Assembly: GCA_017307275.1 (NCBI GenBank)
Contig: JAFKFK010000009.1
Coordinates: forward strand, 186,001-250,000
DNA length: 64,000 nucleotides
Source of the DNA: Alphaproteobacteria bacterium
GTDB taxonomy: Bacteria > Pseudomonadota > Alphaproteobacteria > Reyranellales > Reyranellaceae
Direction of reading: 5' to 3'
Of this stretch, positions 8,527 through 17,966 are shown piece after piece. Every line of letters begins with the position of its first letter. The first letter of the stretch is position 1. The notes below the pieces were generated by a model that worked only from the letters and a program-made list of their open reading frames with translations, was not told where the DNA came from and did not search any database. A program made the translations under genes and the position numbers.

Positions 8527-9018
8527 TCAGCCCCTGACGCTGCGTTTCATCGAGGGTCGTCCACTCGACGCTGCCGCAGCCATCGGCCCGAAGCGCCGCA
8601 ATCCGGGTGCAGTCGAAGTCGACTGCGCGGCGTCTTCCGCCAGCTCGTTGATGATCGGACAATCCGGCCGTTCGTTGCCCTTGCAGTGGTCCGCCAGGTG
8701 CTTGAGCGTACTGCTCATCTCCCGGAGCTCGCGGGCCTTGCGCTCCAGTTCCTCGACATGTTTCAGCGCAATGCGCTTGACGTCGGCGCTGGCGCGCTTG
8801 CGGTCGCGCCACAGCGCCAGCAGCTCGATCATCTGCTCGACGGTGAAGCCGAGATCGCGGGCGCGCCGGATGAAGCGGAGCGTATGGACGTCGTTGTCCG
8901 AATATTCCCGATAGCCGCCGTCCGACCGGGATGCCGCCGGAATGAGGCCAATCGATTCGTAGTACCGGATCATCTTGGCAGAGATGCCAGATTCGGCCGA
9001 CGCCCTGCCGATATTCAT
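8527..9018 (-). CDS. cueR: MerR-family Cu(I)-responsive regulator (CueR/HmrR)
   Basis: 163 residues from the ATG at 9018, which has a strong GAGGAGG ribosome-binding site. The MerR winged-helix N-terminus (MNIGRASAESGISAKMIRYY) is followed by a dimerisation helix and the metal loop HCKGNERPDCP with C112 and C120, the same numbering and C-x7-C spacing as the Cu(I) ligands of E. coli CueR. It lies 22 bases downstream of the copper ATPase on the same strand. Two CueR-type operators occur in the copA-copZ intergenic region and are its likely targets. Confidence 0.95.
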   Translation of the reverse strand: MNIGRASAESGISAKMIRYYESIGLIPAASRSDGGYREYSDNDVHTLRFIRRARDLGFTVEQMIELLALWRDRKRASADVKRIALKHVEELERKARELREMSSTLKHLADHCKGNERPDCPIINELAEDAAQSTSTAPGLRRFGPMAAAASSGRPSMKRSVRG

Positions 9019-9040
9019 GATCGCCTCCTCTCGTTCCGGT

Positions 9041-11554
9041 TCATTCTGCCGCCACAGGGGCCGCCTCGCGGCCGCCGGCAATGCCGGCGGGCCGCCCGAC
9101 CGGCGCCTGGAAGGTCCGCAGACGCAGCGCATTCCCCAGCACAAAGACGCTCGACAGAGCCATGGCTCCTGCCGCCAGGATCGGCGACAGTAGAATGCCT
9201 TGGACCGGATAGAGCGCACCAGCGGCGACGGGGACGAGGCTCGCGTTGTAGGCGAAAGCCCAGAACAGGTTCTGCTTGATGTTCCGCATCGTCGCCTGGC
9301 TGAGGGCGATGGCATTCGCCACGCCGCGCAGATCGCCCGACATCAGCACCACGTCGGCGCTTTCGATCGCGACGTCGGTTCCCGTGCCGATGGCCAGGCC
9401 AACATCGGCCTCGGCCAGGGCCGGCGCGTCGTTGATGCCGTCACCGACGAAGGCAATCGAATGACCGCCCTCCTTCAGGTGCCTGATCGCGTCGACCTTG
9501 CCCTCCGGCAATACCTCGGCCACGACCCTGTCTATGCCGAGCTGCCGCGCGATGGCCTGCGCCGTGCGCCGATTGTCGCCGGTGATCATCACGACCTCGA
9601 GGCCCAGCCTCTGCAGCTCCTCGATCGCTTCCGGAGTCGACTCCTTCACCGGGTCGGCGACGGCGATGATCGCCGCCAACCGGCCGTCGATCGCGGCATA
9701 GAGTGGGCTCTTGCCCTCGTCGCCGAGGCGCGCCGCCTCGGCGGCAAAGGCCGATACGTCGAGGCCGACCTTCGCCATGAGGCGATCGGCACCGATCTCG
9801 ACCTTGCGGCCCCCGACCTCTGCCTGGACGCCGTAGCCGGGTGTTGCCTGGAACGCCGTAACGTCACCAAGGACGAGACCAGCCTGCTTGGCGGCATCGA
9901 CGATCGCAGCGGCAATCGGATGCTCTGACCGCTGTTCCACCGCCGCGACGAGCGCCAGCACTTCGTTGCGGTCGAAGCCGTCCGTCACCGTCAGATCGGT
10001 CAGTTCGGGCCGGCCTCTCGTCAGGGTGCCGGTCTTGTCGAGGGCGATCACCCGGGCATTGCGCAACGTCTGGAGCGCCTCGCCCTTGCGGAACAGGATT
10101 CCCATCTCGGCTGCCCGGCCCGTGCCGACCATGATCGATGTCGGCGTCGCCAACCCCATGGCGCAAGGGCAAGCAATGATCAATACCGCCACGGCGTTGA
10201 TCAAGGCGAAGGTCATTGCCGGTTCAGGGCCGAACAGCAGCCAGACAAGGAACGTCGCCGCCGCGGCCGCCATGACAGCCGGCACGAACCAGGCCGTCAC
10301 CTTGTCGACCAGGGCCTGGATCGGCAGCTTCGAGCCCTGCGCCTGTTCGACGAGACGGATGATCTGCGCCAGCACGGTGTCGGCGCCGACCTTGGTGGCC
10401 CGGAAGGTGAAAGAGCCGCTCTTATTGATCGTCCCGCCCACCACCTCGGCGCCCATGCTCTTGGCGACAGGCACCGGCTCGCCGGTGATCATCGATTCGT
10501 CCACGAAGGACGAGCCTTCAGTCACCTCGCCATCGACCGGAATCTTGTCACCGGGCCTCACCAGGACGTGGTCGCCGCTCTGCACCTGATCGAGGGGAAT
10601 CTCGACCGGCTGGCCGTCGCGCAGGATGCAGGCCGTCTTGGCCTGCAGACCCATCAACCGCTTGATCGCCTCGCTGGTGCGGCCCTTGGCTTGTGCTTCG
10701 AGGAAGCGGCCGAGCAGGATCAGGGTGACGATCACCGCGGCGGCCTCGTAGTAGACGTTCGCCGTCCCGGCCGGCAGCAGATCGGCAGCAAAGGTCGCAA
10801 CGACCGAATAGCCCCAGGCCGCCGCTGTGCCGATCGCCACCAGCGAGTTCATGTCCGGCGTCCCGCGCAGGAGGGCCGGAATCCCCTTCTTGAAGAAGCG
10901 CAGGCCCGGCCCGAACAGGACCAGGCTCGCCAGCACGAACTGAAGGTACCAACTCGTCTGCAGTCCGATGGTGCCGGCCACGAAATGATGAAGGGCCGGT
11001 ACGAGATGCGATCCCATCTCGACGAGAAAGACAGGCAACGTCAGCACGGCGGCCAGAATCAGCGAGCGCCGCAGCTTGCGCATCTCCTGTTCGCGGGCTT
11101 CGGCCTCGTGGTCTGCCGCACCCGCCTCTTCAAGAGGCCGAGCCTGATAGCCTGCCCGGCGCACCGCCGCCTCGAAGTCCGATGGCTGTGCCGATCCAGT
11201 GAAATAGTGAACGGAGGCCTTTTCCGTCGCGAGATTGACGGTGGCATCGACGACCCCGGGGACAGCTTTCAGGGCGGCCTCGATGCGGCCAACGCAGGAG
11301 GCGCAGGTCATGCCCTCGATGGCCAGCTCTATCCTTCGCGTTGCCGCCTCATACCCGGCTTCCTTCAGCGCACTGACCACGGCGCCGGCCGACGATGCGT
11401 TTGCAAAGGCCACTTCGGCGCGCTCGGTCGCCAGGTTGACCGACGCGGAAGCGACGCCTTCGACGGTGCGAAGCGCCTTCTCGACGCGGCCCACGCAGGA
11501 CGCGCAGGTCATTCCCTCGATCCGGATACCGACCGGAGTACTCACGGAAGCCAC
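9041..11554 (-). CDS. copA: Cu(I)-exporting P1B-type ATPase
   Basis: 837 residues from a GTG at 11554. Pumps Cu(I) out of the cytoplasm. Two N-terminal heavy-metal-associated domains carry GMTCASC (C17/C20 and C84/C87). Membrane helices follow, then the TGEP actuator loop near 357, the CPC metal motif at 462-464, the phosphorylated D506 in DKTGT, a SEHP motif and GDGINDAP. The GTG start is preferred because AAGGAG lies 8 bases before it. An ATG at 11578 has no ribosome-binding site and sits at the predicted transcription start; an ATG at 11680 lies upstream of the CueR-type promoter. Forms an operon with cueR. Confidence 0.95.
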   Translation of the reverse strand: MASVSTPVGIRIEGMTCASCVGRVEKALRTVEGVASASVNLATERAEVAFANASSAGAVVSALKEAGYEAATRRIELAIEGMTCASCVGRIEAALKAVPGVVDATVNLATEKASVHYFTGSAQPSDFEAAVRRAGYQARPLEEAGAADHEAEAREQEMRKLRRSLILAAVLTLPVFLVEMGSHLVPALHHFVAGTIGLQTSWYLQFVLASLVLFGPGLRFFKKGIPALLRGTPDMNSLVAIGTAAAWGYSVVATFAADLLPAGTANVYYEAAAVIVTLILLGRFLEAQAKGRTSEAIKRLMGLQAKTACILRDGQPVEIPLDQVQSGDHVLVRPGDKIPVDGEVTEGSSFVDESMITGEPVPVAKSMGAEVVGGTINKSGSFTFRATKVGADTVLAQIIRLVEQAQGSKLPIQALVDKVTAWFVPAVMAAAAATFLVWLLFGPEPAMTFALINAVAVLIIACPCAMGLATPTSIMVGTGRAAEMGILFRKGEALQTLRNARVIALDKTGTLTRGRPELTDLTVTDGFDRNEVLALVAAVEQRSEHPIAAAIVDAAKQAGLVLGDVTAFQATPGYGVQAEVGGRKVEIGADRLMAKVGLDVSAFAAEAARLGDEGKSPLYAAIDGRLAAIIAVADPVKESTPEAIEELQRLGLEVVMITGDNRRTAQAIARQLGIDRVVAEVLPEGKVDAIRHLKEGGHSIAFVGDGINDAPALAEADVGLAIGTGTDVAIESADVVLMSGDLRGVANAIALSQATMRNIKQNLFWAFAYNASLVPVAAGALYPVQGILLSPILAAGAMALSSVFVLGNALRLRTFQAPVGRPAGIAGGREAAPVAAE

Positions 11555-11591
11555 AGAACCTACTCCTTGCCTTGTCATCGCTTGCAAGGTG

Positions 11592-11616
11592 GGGCTTCCA
11601 ATAATGGGAAGGTCAA
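11592..11616 (-). promoter_or_regulatory. CueR-type promoter/operator for copA
   Basis: Read on the minus strand this is TTGACC (-35) followed by TTCCCATTATTGGAAG, giving the CueR dyad ACCTTCC...GGAAG. A weak -10 (CACCTT, 11591-11586) lies after a 19-base spacer. The overlong spacer is the hallmark of MerR-family activated promoters. The predicted transcription start falls at about 11579, just before the rejected ATG at 11578. Confidence 0.8.
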
Positions 11617-11656
11617 GGGAATGACAGAAAAAGTTGTGCTCCATCCTGTCGCGCCC

Positions 11657-11681
11657 TTGACCTTCCCATCGTTGGAACAAC
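11657..11681 (+). promoter_or_regulatory. CueR-type promoter/operator for the copZ-like gene
   Basis: On the plus strand TTGACC (11657-11662) is followed by TTCCCATCGTTGGAA, with a -10-like CACGTT at 11682-11687 after 19 bases. The first 12 bases of this element (TTGACCTTCCCA) are identical to the copA operator on the other strand, only 40 bases away. This indicates that the two divergent units are co-induced by copper. Confidence 0.78.
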
Positions 11682-11715
11682 CACGTTCCGCTCGTTGTTT
11701 CACGAGGAGGTTGGA

Positions 11716-11919
11716 ATGCTTCGTTTCAAGATCGCCAAGATGTCCTGCGGACACTGTGCCGCGTCGATCGAAAGAGCCGTAAAGGGTGTCGACCCACAAG
11801 CTGCCGTCTCGGTGGACCTCGGCCGCAAGGAAGTAACGATCCACAGCACAGCGGAGGAACGCCTGATCTCCGGCGCCCTTCGATCGGCCGGCTATGAAAG
11901 TCAGGCGCTCGCAGCCTGA
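11716..11919 (+). CDS. copZ: CopZ-like heavy-metal-associated copper chaperone
   Basis: 67 residues from the ATG at 11716, which has GAGGAGG five bases upstream; an in-frame ATG at 11695 lacks a ribosome-binding site. It is a single HMA domain with MSCGHC at 9-14 (C11 and C14 bind Cu(I)) and a typical beta-alpha-beta-beta-alpha-beta pattern ending in ALRSAGYES. It would carry Cu(I) to CopA or CueR in the cytoplasm. It is divergent from copA and has its own CueR-type promoter. Confidence 0.92.
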   Translation: MLRFKIAKMSCGHCAASIERAVKGVDPQAAVSVDLGRKEVTIHSTAEERLISGALRSAGYESQALAA

Positions 11920-11938
11920 ATCCAGCCCACCGGTAACT

Positions 11939-11963
11939 GCCGCCGGCCGTCATGGTCGGCGGC
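11939..11963 (+). terminator. Hairpin downstream of copZ
   Basis: Arms GCCGCCG (11939-11945) and CGGCGGC (11957-11963) pair perfectly, and three more pairs extend inward. It begins 19 bases after the copZ stop. There is no T tract, so if it terminates it does so as a GC-rich hairpin, possibly with Rho. Confidence 0.4.
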
Positions 11964-12009
11964 GTAGCAAGGCCATATCGAATGCGCCAGATCGTGTCGT
12001 CGTAGACGA

Positions 12010-12525
12010 TCAGAACGAGCGAACAGCGCGTCGTTGCTTCTTTCTATTTGGGCGCTCCCACACCACGCCCGGAAAGCCCTTCAAGGGAACGAGCGGTTCG
12101 CCCAGATAGGTCCAGTCCTGCAATTCCTGGATGGCGATATGATAGCGGGGCTCGCGCCCCGTGCGGCCGTCGAAGAGCGCGCGAGGAACATTGACCATCT
12201 GCGCGGAGCGAGGTCGCTCGTAGGTGAGCGGCGTTCCGCACCGGGCACAAAAACTCCTCGTCGTCCCGGTGGCCTCGTGCCGGAAGCGCGTGATTTCGGC
12301 TTCACCCTTGACGATCCGGAATCGACTACGCCAGCTGCCGACATAGGTAGCATAGGCGGCCCCATGCGCCCGCCGGGTCGCGCCGGAATGATCGTGCCAC
12401 GCCCACCGAGCGGGAATGTCGATCTCGATCTGGACCGCGCCGCAAAGACATTCGCCTGTTGCCTGCTCCGCCGATTCTTTTCGTATTTTCGGCGCCGTCA
12501 TCGCTTTGGCCACTGTGGACCTCAT
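12010..12525 (-). CDS. GFA (glutathione-dependent formaldehyde-activating) family-like protein with an altered zinc site
   Basis: 171 residues from the ATG at 12525; an ATG at 12501 is an alternative and neither has a clear ribosome-binding site. GFA-family pattern: C26-L-C28 near the N-terminus and C93-A-R-C96 in SFCARCGTPL, then ERP and a VPRALFD segment. The usual second zinc-site motif CHCSxCRR is DHSGATRR here, so two or three zinc cysteines are missing, although the following RR-x-x-GAAY is kept. Catalysis by this family is largely unproven, and this copy may be a divergent structural form. It stands alone between copZ and leuD. Confidence 0.7.
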   Translation of the reverse strand: MRSTVAKAMTAPKIRKESAEQATGECLCGAVQIEIDIPARWAWHDHSGATRRAHGAAYATYVGSWRSRFRIVKGEAEITRFRHEATGTTRSFCARCGTPLTYERPRSAQMVNVPRALFDGRTGREPRYHIAIQELQDWTYLGEPLVPLKGFPGVVWERPNRKKQRRAVRSF

Positions 12526-12620
12526 CAAGGGGACCCGTCTGCGCTTCCTCTAGCCAACCCACGATAGGTCGGCAATCCGAGGGAAGGTCGGATCAGACGC
12601 CGCGCCCCCTTTTGTCAGTG

Positions 12621-13244
12621 CTACTGACCGAGCACCGATGCCCTCCACGGCTGGTGTGCTGCCAGACGATCCTCGAAGACGTCGATGCTGCTGGCCCTAG
12701 CCATCGTGGCACCGATCTCGTCGAGTCCCTGGAGCAGACGATGGCGGCGGAAGGGCTCGACAGCGAAGGCAATCCGCTCGCCGTCGGAGCGAATCAGCTC
12801 CTCCGCGTCGAGGTCGACCGTCAAGGTCGCGTTGGCGCCGCGCTCCGCATCTGCAATCAGTTGCTCGCAAATCGCCTTCGGCAGCACCACCGGCAGGATG
12901 CCGTTCTTGAAACAATTGTTGAAGAAGATGTCGGCGAAGGACGGCGCGATCACGCAGCGAATGCCGAAGTCCAGCAGCGCCCATGGCGCGTGCTCGCGAC
13001 TGGAGCCGCAGCCGAAGTTCTCGAAGGCGATCAAGATCTTCGACTGCCGATAGGCCGGCTTGTTGAGCACGAAATCCGCGCGCTCCGAGCCATCCTCCTC
13101 GTAGCGCATTTCGGCAAAGAGATGCCGACCGAGGCCCGTGCGGACCGTCGTCTTCAGGTAGTTCTTGGGGATCACCATGTCGGTGTCGACGTTGACCATC
13201 GGTAACGGCGCGGCGACTCCGGTCAGGCGCGTGAACTTTTCCAT
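12621..13244 (-). CDS. leuD: 3-isopropylmalate dehydratase small subunit
   Basis: 207 residues, the usual LeuD length. With LeuC it isomerises 2-isopropylmalate to 3-isopropylmalate in leucine synthesis. The swivel-domain signature is clear: [14 protein letters not shown] at 19-32 and [17 protein letters not shown] at 74-90. The ATG at 13244 follows a GGGGGG-type purine run and lies 11 bases after the leuC stop, so the two are co-transcribed. No leuB or leuA is in the window. Confidence 0.96.
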   Translation of the reverse strand: MEKFTRLTGVAAPLPMVNVDTDMVIPKNYLKTTVRTGLGRHLFAEMRYEEDGSERADFVLNKPAYRQSKILIAFENFGCGSSREHAPWALLDFGIRCVIAPSFADIFFNNCFKNGILPVVLPKAICEQLIADAERGANATLTVDLDAEELIRSDGERIAFAVEPFRRHRLLQGLDEIGATMARASSIDVFEDRLAAHQPWRASVLGQ

Positions 13245-13255
13245 GTCCGGCCCCC

Positions 13256-14665
13256 CTATTTGATCAGTTCGCGAACGTCGACGAGCCGGCCGCTCACCGC
13301 GGCAGCAGCGGCCATTGCCGGGCTCACGAGGTGAGTCCGCCCACCGTATCCCTGGCGTCCTTCGAAGTTGCGGTTCGAGGTCGAGGCGCAGCGTTCCCCG
13401 GGTTTCAGCCGGTCGCCGTTCATCGCCAGGCACATCGAGCAGCCCGCCTCTCGCCAGTCGAAGCCGGCCTCGCGAAAGATGCGATCGAGCCCCTCCTGCT
13501 CGGCCTGCCGCTTGATCAGGCCGGAGCCCGGAACGACCATTGCGTTGACATGGCTGGCCGCCCGGCGTCCGCGCACGACGCCCGCCGCAGCGCGCAGATC
13601 CTCGATGCGGCTGTTGGTGCACGAACCGATGAACACCCGGTCGATCCTGACGTCGGTCATCCTGGTGCCGGGCGCGAGGTCCATGTAGGCAAGGCTGCGC
13701 TGCATGGCGGCGCGCCGGGCTGCATCGGCCTCGTCCGCCGGATCGGGCACGTAGCCCAGGATCGGCACGACATCCTGCGGGCTGGTTCCCCAGGTTACCT
13801 GCGGTGCGATCCCCGACACATCGATTGAAATCTCGTGGTCGTAGCGCGCGCCCGCATCCGACGGCAGCGTCCTCCACGCCGCGACGGCTGGCTCCCAGGC
13901 TTCGGCCGGTGGGGCATGCGGGCGCCCTTTTAGATAGGCGAACGTCGTCTCGTCCGGCGCGATCAGGCCCGCTCGAGCACCAGCCTCGATGGACATGTTG
14001 GATACCGTCATGCGGCCTTCCATCGACAAGGCAGCGATTGCCGAGCCGGCATACTCGATGACATGGCCGGTTCCGCCCGCCGTGCCGATGGTGCCGATAA
14101 CGGCGAGGATCAGGTCTTTCGCCGTGACACCGAATGGCAAATCGCCATCGACGGTGATGCGCATGTTCTTCGAGCGCTTGGCGATCAGGGTCTGGGTCGC
14201 CAGCACATGTTCGACCTCCGACGTTCCGATGCCGAAGGCCAGCGCGCCGAACGCACCATGCGTGGCGGTGTGACTATCGCCGCAGACGACCGTCATGCCG
14301 GGCTGGGTAAAGCCCTGCTCCGGGCCGATGACATGCACGATGCCCTGGCGGACATCGGTCACAGGAAAATACGGCACGCCGAATTCCCGGACATTGCGCT
14401 CGAGGGTCTCGACCTGATGGCGTGACTCGGGATCGGCGATGCCGGCGCTGCGATCGGTCGTCGGCACGTTGTGGTCGGCGACGGCAATGGTTGCCAGCGG
14501 CCGGCGCACTTTGCGGCCGGTGGCCCGCAGCCCCTCGAACGCCTGTGGGCTCGTCACTTCGAGGACGAGATGGCAATCGATGTAGAGCAACACCGTGCCG
14601 TCGTCCTGCTCCTCGACGACATGGCTGTCCCAGATCTTGTCGTACAGCGTGCGTGGCCCGATCAT
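13256..14665 (-). CDS. leuC: 3-isopropylmalate dehydratase large subunit
   Basis: 469 residues from the ATG at 14665 (product begins [17 protein letters not shown]), preceded by a GGGGGGA ribosome-binding sequence. An aconitase-family [4Fe-4S] enzyme: cluster cysteines are in [14 protein letters not shown] and [11 protein letters not shown], and [15 protein letters not shown] is the family signature. It is the first gene of leuCD and is divergent from the MmyB-type regulator. Confidence 0.97.
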   Translation of the reverse strand: MIGPRTLYDKIWDSHVVEEQDDGTVLLYIDCHLVLEVTSPQAFEGLRATGRKVRRPLATIAVADHNVPTTDRSAGIADPESRHQVETLERNVREFGVPYFPVTDVRQGIVHVIGPEQGFTQPGMTVVCGDSHTATHGAFGALAFGIGTSEVEHVLATQTLIAKRSKNMRITVDGDLPFGVTAKDLILAVIGTIGTAGGTGHVIEYAGSAIAALSMEGRMTVSNMSIEAGARAGLIAPDETTFAYLKGRPHAPPAEAWEPAVAAWRTLPSDAGARYDHEISIDVSGIAPQVTWGTSPQDVVPILGYVPDPADEADAARRAAMQRSLAYMDLAPGTRMTDVRIDRVFIGSCTNSRIEDLRAAAGVVRGRRAASHVNAMVVPGSGLIKRQAEQEGLDRIFREAGFDWREAGCSMCLAMNGDRLKPGERCASTSNRNFEGRQGYGGRTHLVSPAMAAAAAVSGRLVDVRELIK

Positions 14666-14720
14666 CGCGGTCCCCCCAATTGAGCGGTCGATGGCCAAGA
14701 AGTACTGGGCGATTTAGACT

Positions 14721-14751
14721 GGTAACAGTTGGATAGTTATCCTGGTATAAA
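14721..14751 (+). promoter_or_regulatory. Probable operator and -10 box of the divergent leuC / MmyB-type regulator region
   Basis: GGTAAC (14721-14726) and GTTATCC (14736-14742) form an imperfect inverted repeat, with a second small dyad GGATA-GT-TATCC inside it. A strong -10-like TATAAA lies at 14746-14751. Transcription would then start at or next to the regulator's ATG (14759), implying a leaderless mRNA and autoregulation. This is inference from sequence pattern alone. Confidence 0.4.
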
Positions 14752-14758
14752 TACTCCC

Positions 14759-15625
14759 ATGGCAAAGCAGTCCCAAGGCCCCGAGGCCAAGCGGCGCGAG
14801 CTGGGTGACTTCCTCCGCGCCCATCGTGTCCGTCTTTCGCCGGTCAGCCTCGGTCTGCCGGCCACGGGACGCCGTCGGACGCCAGGGTTGCGGCGCGAAG
14901 AAGTCGCCCAGTCCTGTGGCATGAGCGCCACCTGGTACACCTGGCTCGAACAGGGCCGGGACATCTCGGCGTCGCCGCCGGCGCTGTCAGCACTTGCCCG
15001 TGCGCTGCAGCTGACCCCGGCTGAACGGGCGTATCTGTTCGAGCTTGCCGGCAAGCGCGATCCCAGCGGGCCAGTTTCTTCGGATGACGAGGGCATGGAC
15101 GTGCCTCCTGCCGTGGCGCAAGCGGTCGCCGCCATCGACGGTCCCGCCTATCTTCTCGACGCGATCTGGAACGCCCGCGCCTGGAATCGCCCTGCTGCAC
15201 GGTTGTTCGTCGGATGGCTCGACGGCAGCAGCGATCGCAACCTGCTGCGCTACGTCTTCCTCAGTCCGATCGCACGGACGGTGATTCCCGATTGGCAATC
15301 ACGGGCACGTCGCGTGCTGGCGGAATTTCGTGCCGACTCGAGCCGGCACCTCGAAAGCGCGGCGCTGCAAAAGCTGACCGACGAACTGCGGCAACAAAGT
15401 CCTCTGTTCGCGCAATGCTGGACGGAACATGCCGTCGTCGATCGCACGGGTGGTGAACGCACCTTCGATCATCCGCACGATGGTCTTCTGCGCTACGAGC
15501 AGATCGCTTTCACGCTCGCAAATCGCCCCGACTTCAAGCTTGTCGTTCTGGTTCCACAGGAATCATCGCAACCTTCGCACAAGCGGCCTCGCCACAAGCG
15601 CACGGGAAATGCCGATCGACCTTAG
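14759..15625 (+). CDS. XRE-type transcription factor with MmyB-like ligand-binding domain
   Basis: 288 residues from the ATG at 14759. Residues ~10-95 are a helix-turn-helix domain with the family's start (RRELGDFLRAHRVRLSP) and RRTPGLRREEVAQ...WYTWLEQGRD. Residues ~105-265 match the MmyB ligand-binding domain (IWNARAWNRPAARLF, LRYVFLSP). The family typically controls a neighbouring oxidoreductase or SDR gene; no such partner lies beside it here, leuC being the divergent neighbour. The basic C-terminal tail (SHKRPRHKRTGN) is unremarkable. Confidence 0.9.
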   Translation: MAKQSQGPEAKRRELGDFLRAHRVRLSPVSLGLPATGRRRTPGLRREEVAQSCGMSATWYTWLEQGRDISASPPALSALARALQLTPAERAYLFELAGKRDPSGPVSSDDEGMDVPPAVAQAVAAIDGPAYLLDAIWNARAWNRPAARLFVGWLDGSSDRNLLRYVFLSPIARTVIPDWQSRARRVLAEFRADSSRHLESAALQKLTDELRQQSPLFAQCWTEHAVVDRTGGERTFDHPHDGLLRYEQIAFTLANRPDFKLVVLVPQESSQPSHKRPRHKRTGNADRP

Positions 15626-15704
15626 CGACGACGCAATGAATCATTGAAGCTGGCGCCGAGCGTCATAAGTTGATCATGGTGCAAACGATCGGATCGGAGA
15701 TTTC

Positions 15705-17903
15705 ATGTCGGCCGACCAGACCATGCTTGCAACGACACCACACGGGGACTCCGCGACCGAGACGCCGTTCTATATTCCCGCGACGGGAACAGCGACGCGA
15801 CCGCGCTGCACGCTGAAGTACGGCGACACGTTCGCCATCGTCGACAGCTACGGCGATATCGGCGCTTCGGCCGGCGGTTCGGATGGCCTGTTCCACAAAG
15901 ATACGCGCTTCCTTTCGCATCTCGAACTACGCGTGAACGGCCAGCAGCTTCTGCTGCTCGGCTCCAACCTGCGCGACGACAACACGCTGCTCTCCATCGA
16001 TCTCACCAATCCAGACTTCTTCGTCGATGGCAAAATCGTGCTGCAGAAGGATCTGCTGCACATCGGCCGCACGATGTTTCTCTGGCACGGAACAGCCTAT
16101 CAGCGGCTGGCCGTGCGTAATCACAGCGACAAGCCCATCGAACTTTCACTGTCGATTCAGTTCCGTAACGACTTTGCCGACCTGTTCGAGGTGAGAGGCC
16201 TGCAGCGCGCCCGTCGCGGCACCGCAAGGCAGGAAAAGATCGGGCCGGATCGCGTCCTGCTTGCCTATCAAGGCCTCGACAGCAAGATGCGTCGCTCGGC
16301 GCTCACGTTCGACCCGCCGCCGACGGAACTTTCCGTCGAGGCCGCGACCTACCGGCTCGTGATCGCGGCCGGCGAAATGCAGCCCCTCTTCGTTGCCATG
16401 GATTGCGACAAGCCCACGGAGCAACGCGCCGCACCCTTCTTCGCCGGACTGCTGGCGGTGAGACGCGAACTGCGAAGCGCGACGCACGATGCCACCACGA
16501 TCGAGACGTCGAACGAGATCTTCAACGAGATCCTCTGCCGTTCGTCGGCGGACCTGCAGATGCTGATGACGGATACACCAGAGGGCCGCTACCCGTATGC
16601 GGGCACGCCCTGGTATTCGACGACATTCGGACGGGACGGCCTCATCACGGCGCTACAGATGCTCTGGTGCGATCCGAAGGTGGCGCGTGGAGTCCTGCGC
16701 CGCCTTGCGGCCTATCAGGCAAAGCAAACCGATCCACTCGCCGATGCGCAACCCGGCAAGATCCTCCACGAGATGCGCAGCGGCGAAATGGCGGCCCTGC
16801 GGGAAGTGCCGTTTGCGCTCTACTACGGCAGCGTCGATGCCACCCCGCTGTTCGTGCTGCTGGTCGGTCTCTATGCCGAGCGCACAGGCGACCTCGACAC
16901 CGTCACCGCCTTGTGGCCTGCGGTCGAAGCTGCCCTCGGCTGGATCGACGGCCTTGGCGACCCGGACCAGGACGGCTTCGTCGAGTATCGCCGCGCTAGC
17001 GAACTGGGCCTCGCCAATCAAGGCTGGAAGGATTCCTTCGATGCGATCTTCCATGCCGACGGCACCCTGGCCGAAGGCTACATCGCCCTGGCAGAGGTGC
17101 AGGGATACGTCTACGCCGCCAAGGTCGCGATCGCACGGTGTGCGCGACGGATGCGGCAAGTGGAAACAGCCCGTCGCCTCGAAGCCGAAGCCAAAGATCT
17201 GGCACGACGTTTCGAAGCGGCCTTCTGGTGCCCCGAACTGGGAACCTATGCGCTGGCGCTCGACGGCGCCAAGCAGCCCTGCCGGGTGCGTACGTCGAAT
17301 GCCGGGCATCTGCTGTTCACGGGAATTGTCCGCGCAGATCGGGCTGCAGCCGTGAGCGCCGGCCTGCTCAGCCCGCAGTTCTTCTCGGGATGGGGCATCC
17401 GCACGGTCGCCAAGGGCGAAGCGCGCTACAATCCGATGTCGTATCACAACGGCTCGGTCTGGCCGCACGACAACGCGCTGATCGCCCTGGGCCTTGGACG
17501 CTATGGCTTCGGCATCGCCGTCGAACAGGTCTTCAAAGGCCTGTTCAATGCGGCGTCCTACATGGAGCTGCGGCGCCTGCCTGAACTCTTCTGCGGGTTC
17601 CAGCGGCAACGCAACCGGGGGCCGACGCTCTACCCTGTCGCCTGCTCGCCGCAGGCCTGGGCGAGCGCCGCGCCATTCTCGCTGATCCAGGCATCGCTCG
17701 GACTCGAATTCGATCCGCGGCGCGGCGAGATATGCCTGCGCAATCCACGAATGCCTGCGTTCCTCGACGAGGTGACGTTGCGCAATCTGCAGCTCGGCTC
17801 GTCGAGCGTCGACATCAAGGTGCGACGCCACGGCGAGGAAGTCTCGCTCGAGATGCTGCGGTCGCAGGGCCACGTACAGGTTTCGATCGTCTCCTCGCCG
17901 TAA
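15705..17903 (+). CDS. Amylo-alpha-1,6-glucosidase / glycogen-debranching-type protein
   Basis: 732 residues. The N-terminal ~230 residues form the glycogen-debranching N-terminal beta domain (VDSYGDIGASAGGSDGLFHKDTRFLS). The rest is an (alpha/alpha)6-barrel of the GDE/GH133 type, with WYSTTFGRDGLIT, GSVDATPLFVLL, QGWKDSFDA and SYHNGSVWPHDNAL. Acidic residues suitable for catalysis are present, but I cannot assign the catalytic pair. Such proteins are found in alphaproteobacteria without other glycogen genes, so the substrate may be another alpha-glucan or osmolyte glycoside. A GGAG ribosome-binding site precedes the ATG. No signal peptide is seen. Confidence 0.88.
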   Translation: MSADQTMLATTPHGDSATETPFYIPATGTATRPRCTLKYGDTFAIVDSYGDIGASAGGSDGLFHKDTRFLSHLELRVNGQQLLLLGSNLRDDNTLLSIDLTNPDFFVDGKIVLQKDLLHIGRTMFLWHGTAYQRLAVRNHSDKPIELSLSIQFRNDFADLFEVRGLQRARRGTARQEKIGPDRVLLAYQGLDSKMRRSALTFDPPPTELSVEAATYRLVIAAGEMQPLFVAMDCDKPTEQRAAPFFAGLLAVRRELRSATHDATTIETSNEIFNEILCRSSADLQMLMTDTPEGRYPYAGTPWYSTTFGRDGLITALQMLWCDPKVARGVLRRLAAYQAKQTDPLADAQPGKILHEMRSGEMAALREVPFALYYGSVDATPLFVLLVGLYAERTGDLDTVTALWPAVEAALGWIDGLGDPDQDGFVEYRRASELGLANQGWKDSFDAIFHADGTLAEGYIALAEVQGYVYAAKVAIARCARRMRQVETARRLEAEAKDLARRFEAAFWCPELGTYALALDGAKQPCRVRTSNAGHLLFTGIVRADRAAAVSAGLLSPQFFSGWGIRTVAKGEARYNPMSYHNGSVWPHDNALIALGLGRYGFGIAVEQVFKGLFNAASYMELRRLPELFCGFQRQRNRGPTLYPVACSPQAWASAAPFSLIQASLGLEFDPRRGEICLRNPRMPAFLDEVTLRNLQLGSSSVDIKVRRHGEEVSLEMLRSQGHVQVSIVSSP

Positions 17904-17966
17904 GCAAGGGAACCACGCCAACCCTCACGAGTTGACCTTCCGGCGACCGTTACGCTGGAGGGGGCA

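Noticed and set aside
8527..9315. Extension of the CueR-like gene upstream to 9315
   Set aside because: The added 99 residues are Arg/Ser-rich shadow of the copA 3' end. The ATG at 9018 has a strong ribosome-binding site and the exact MerR N-terminus.
12621..13877. Extension of leuD into the leuC region
   Set aside because: LeuD begins cleanly at 13244; the upstream frame is a shadow of leuC.
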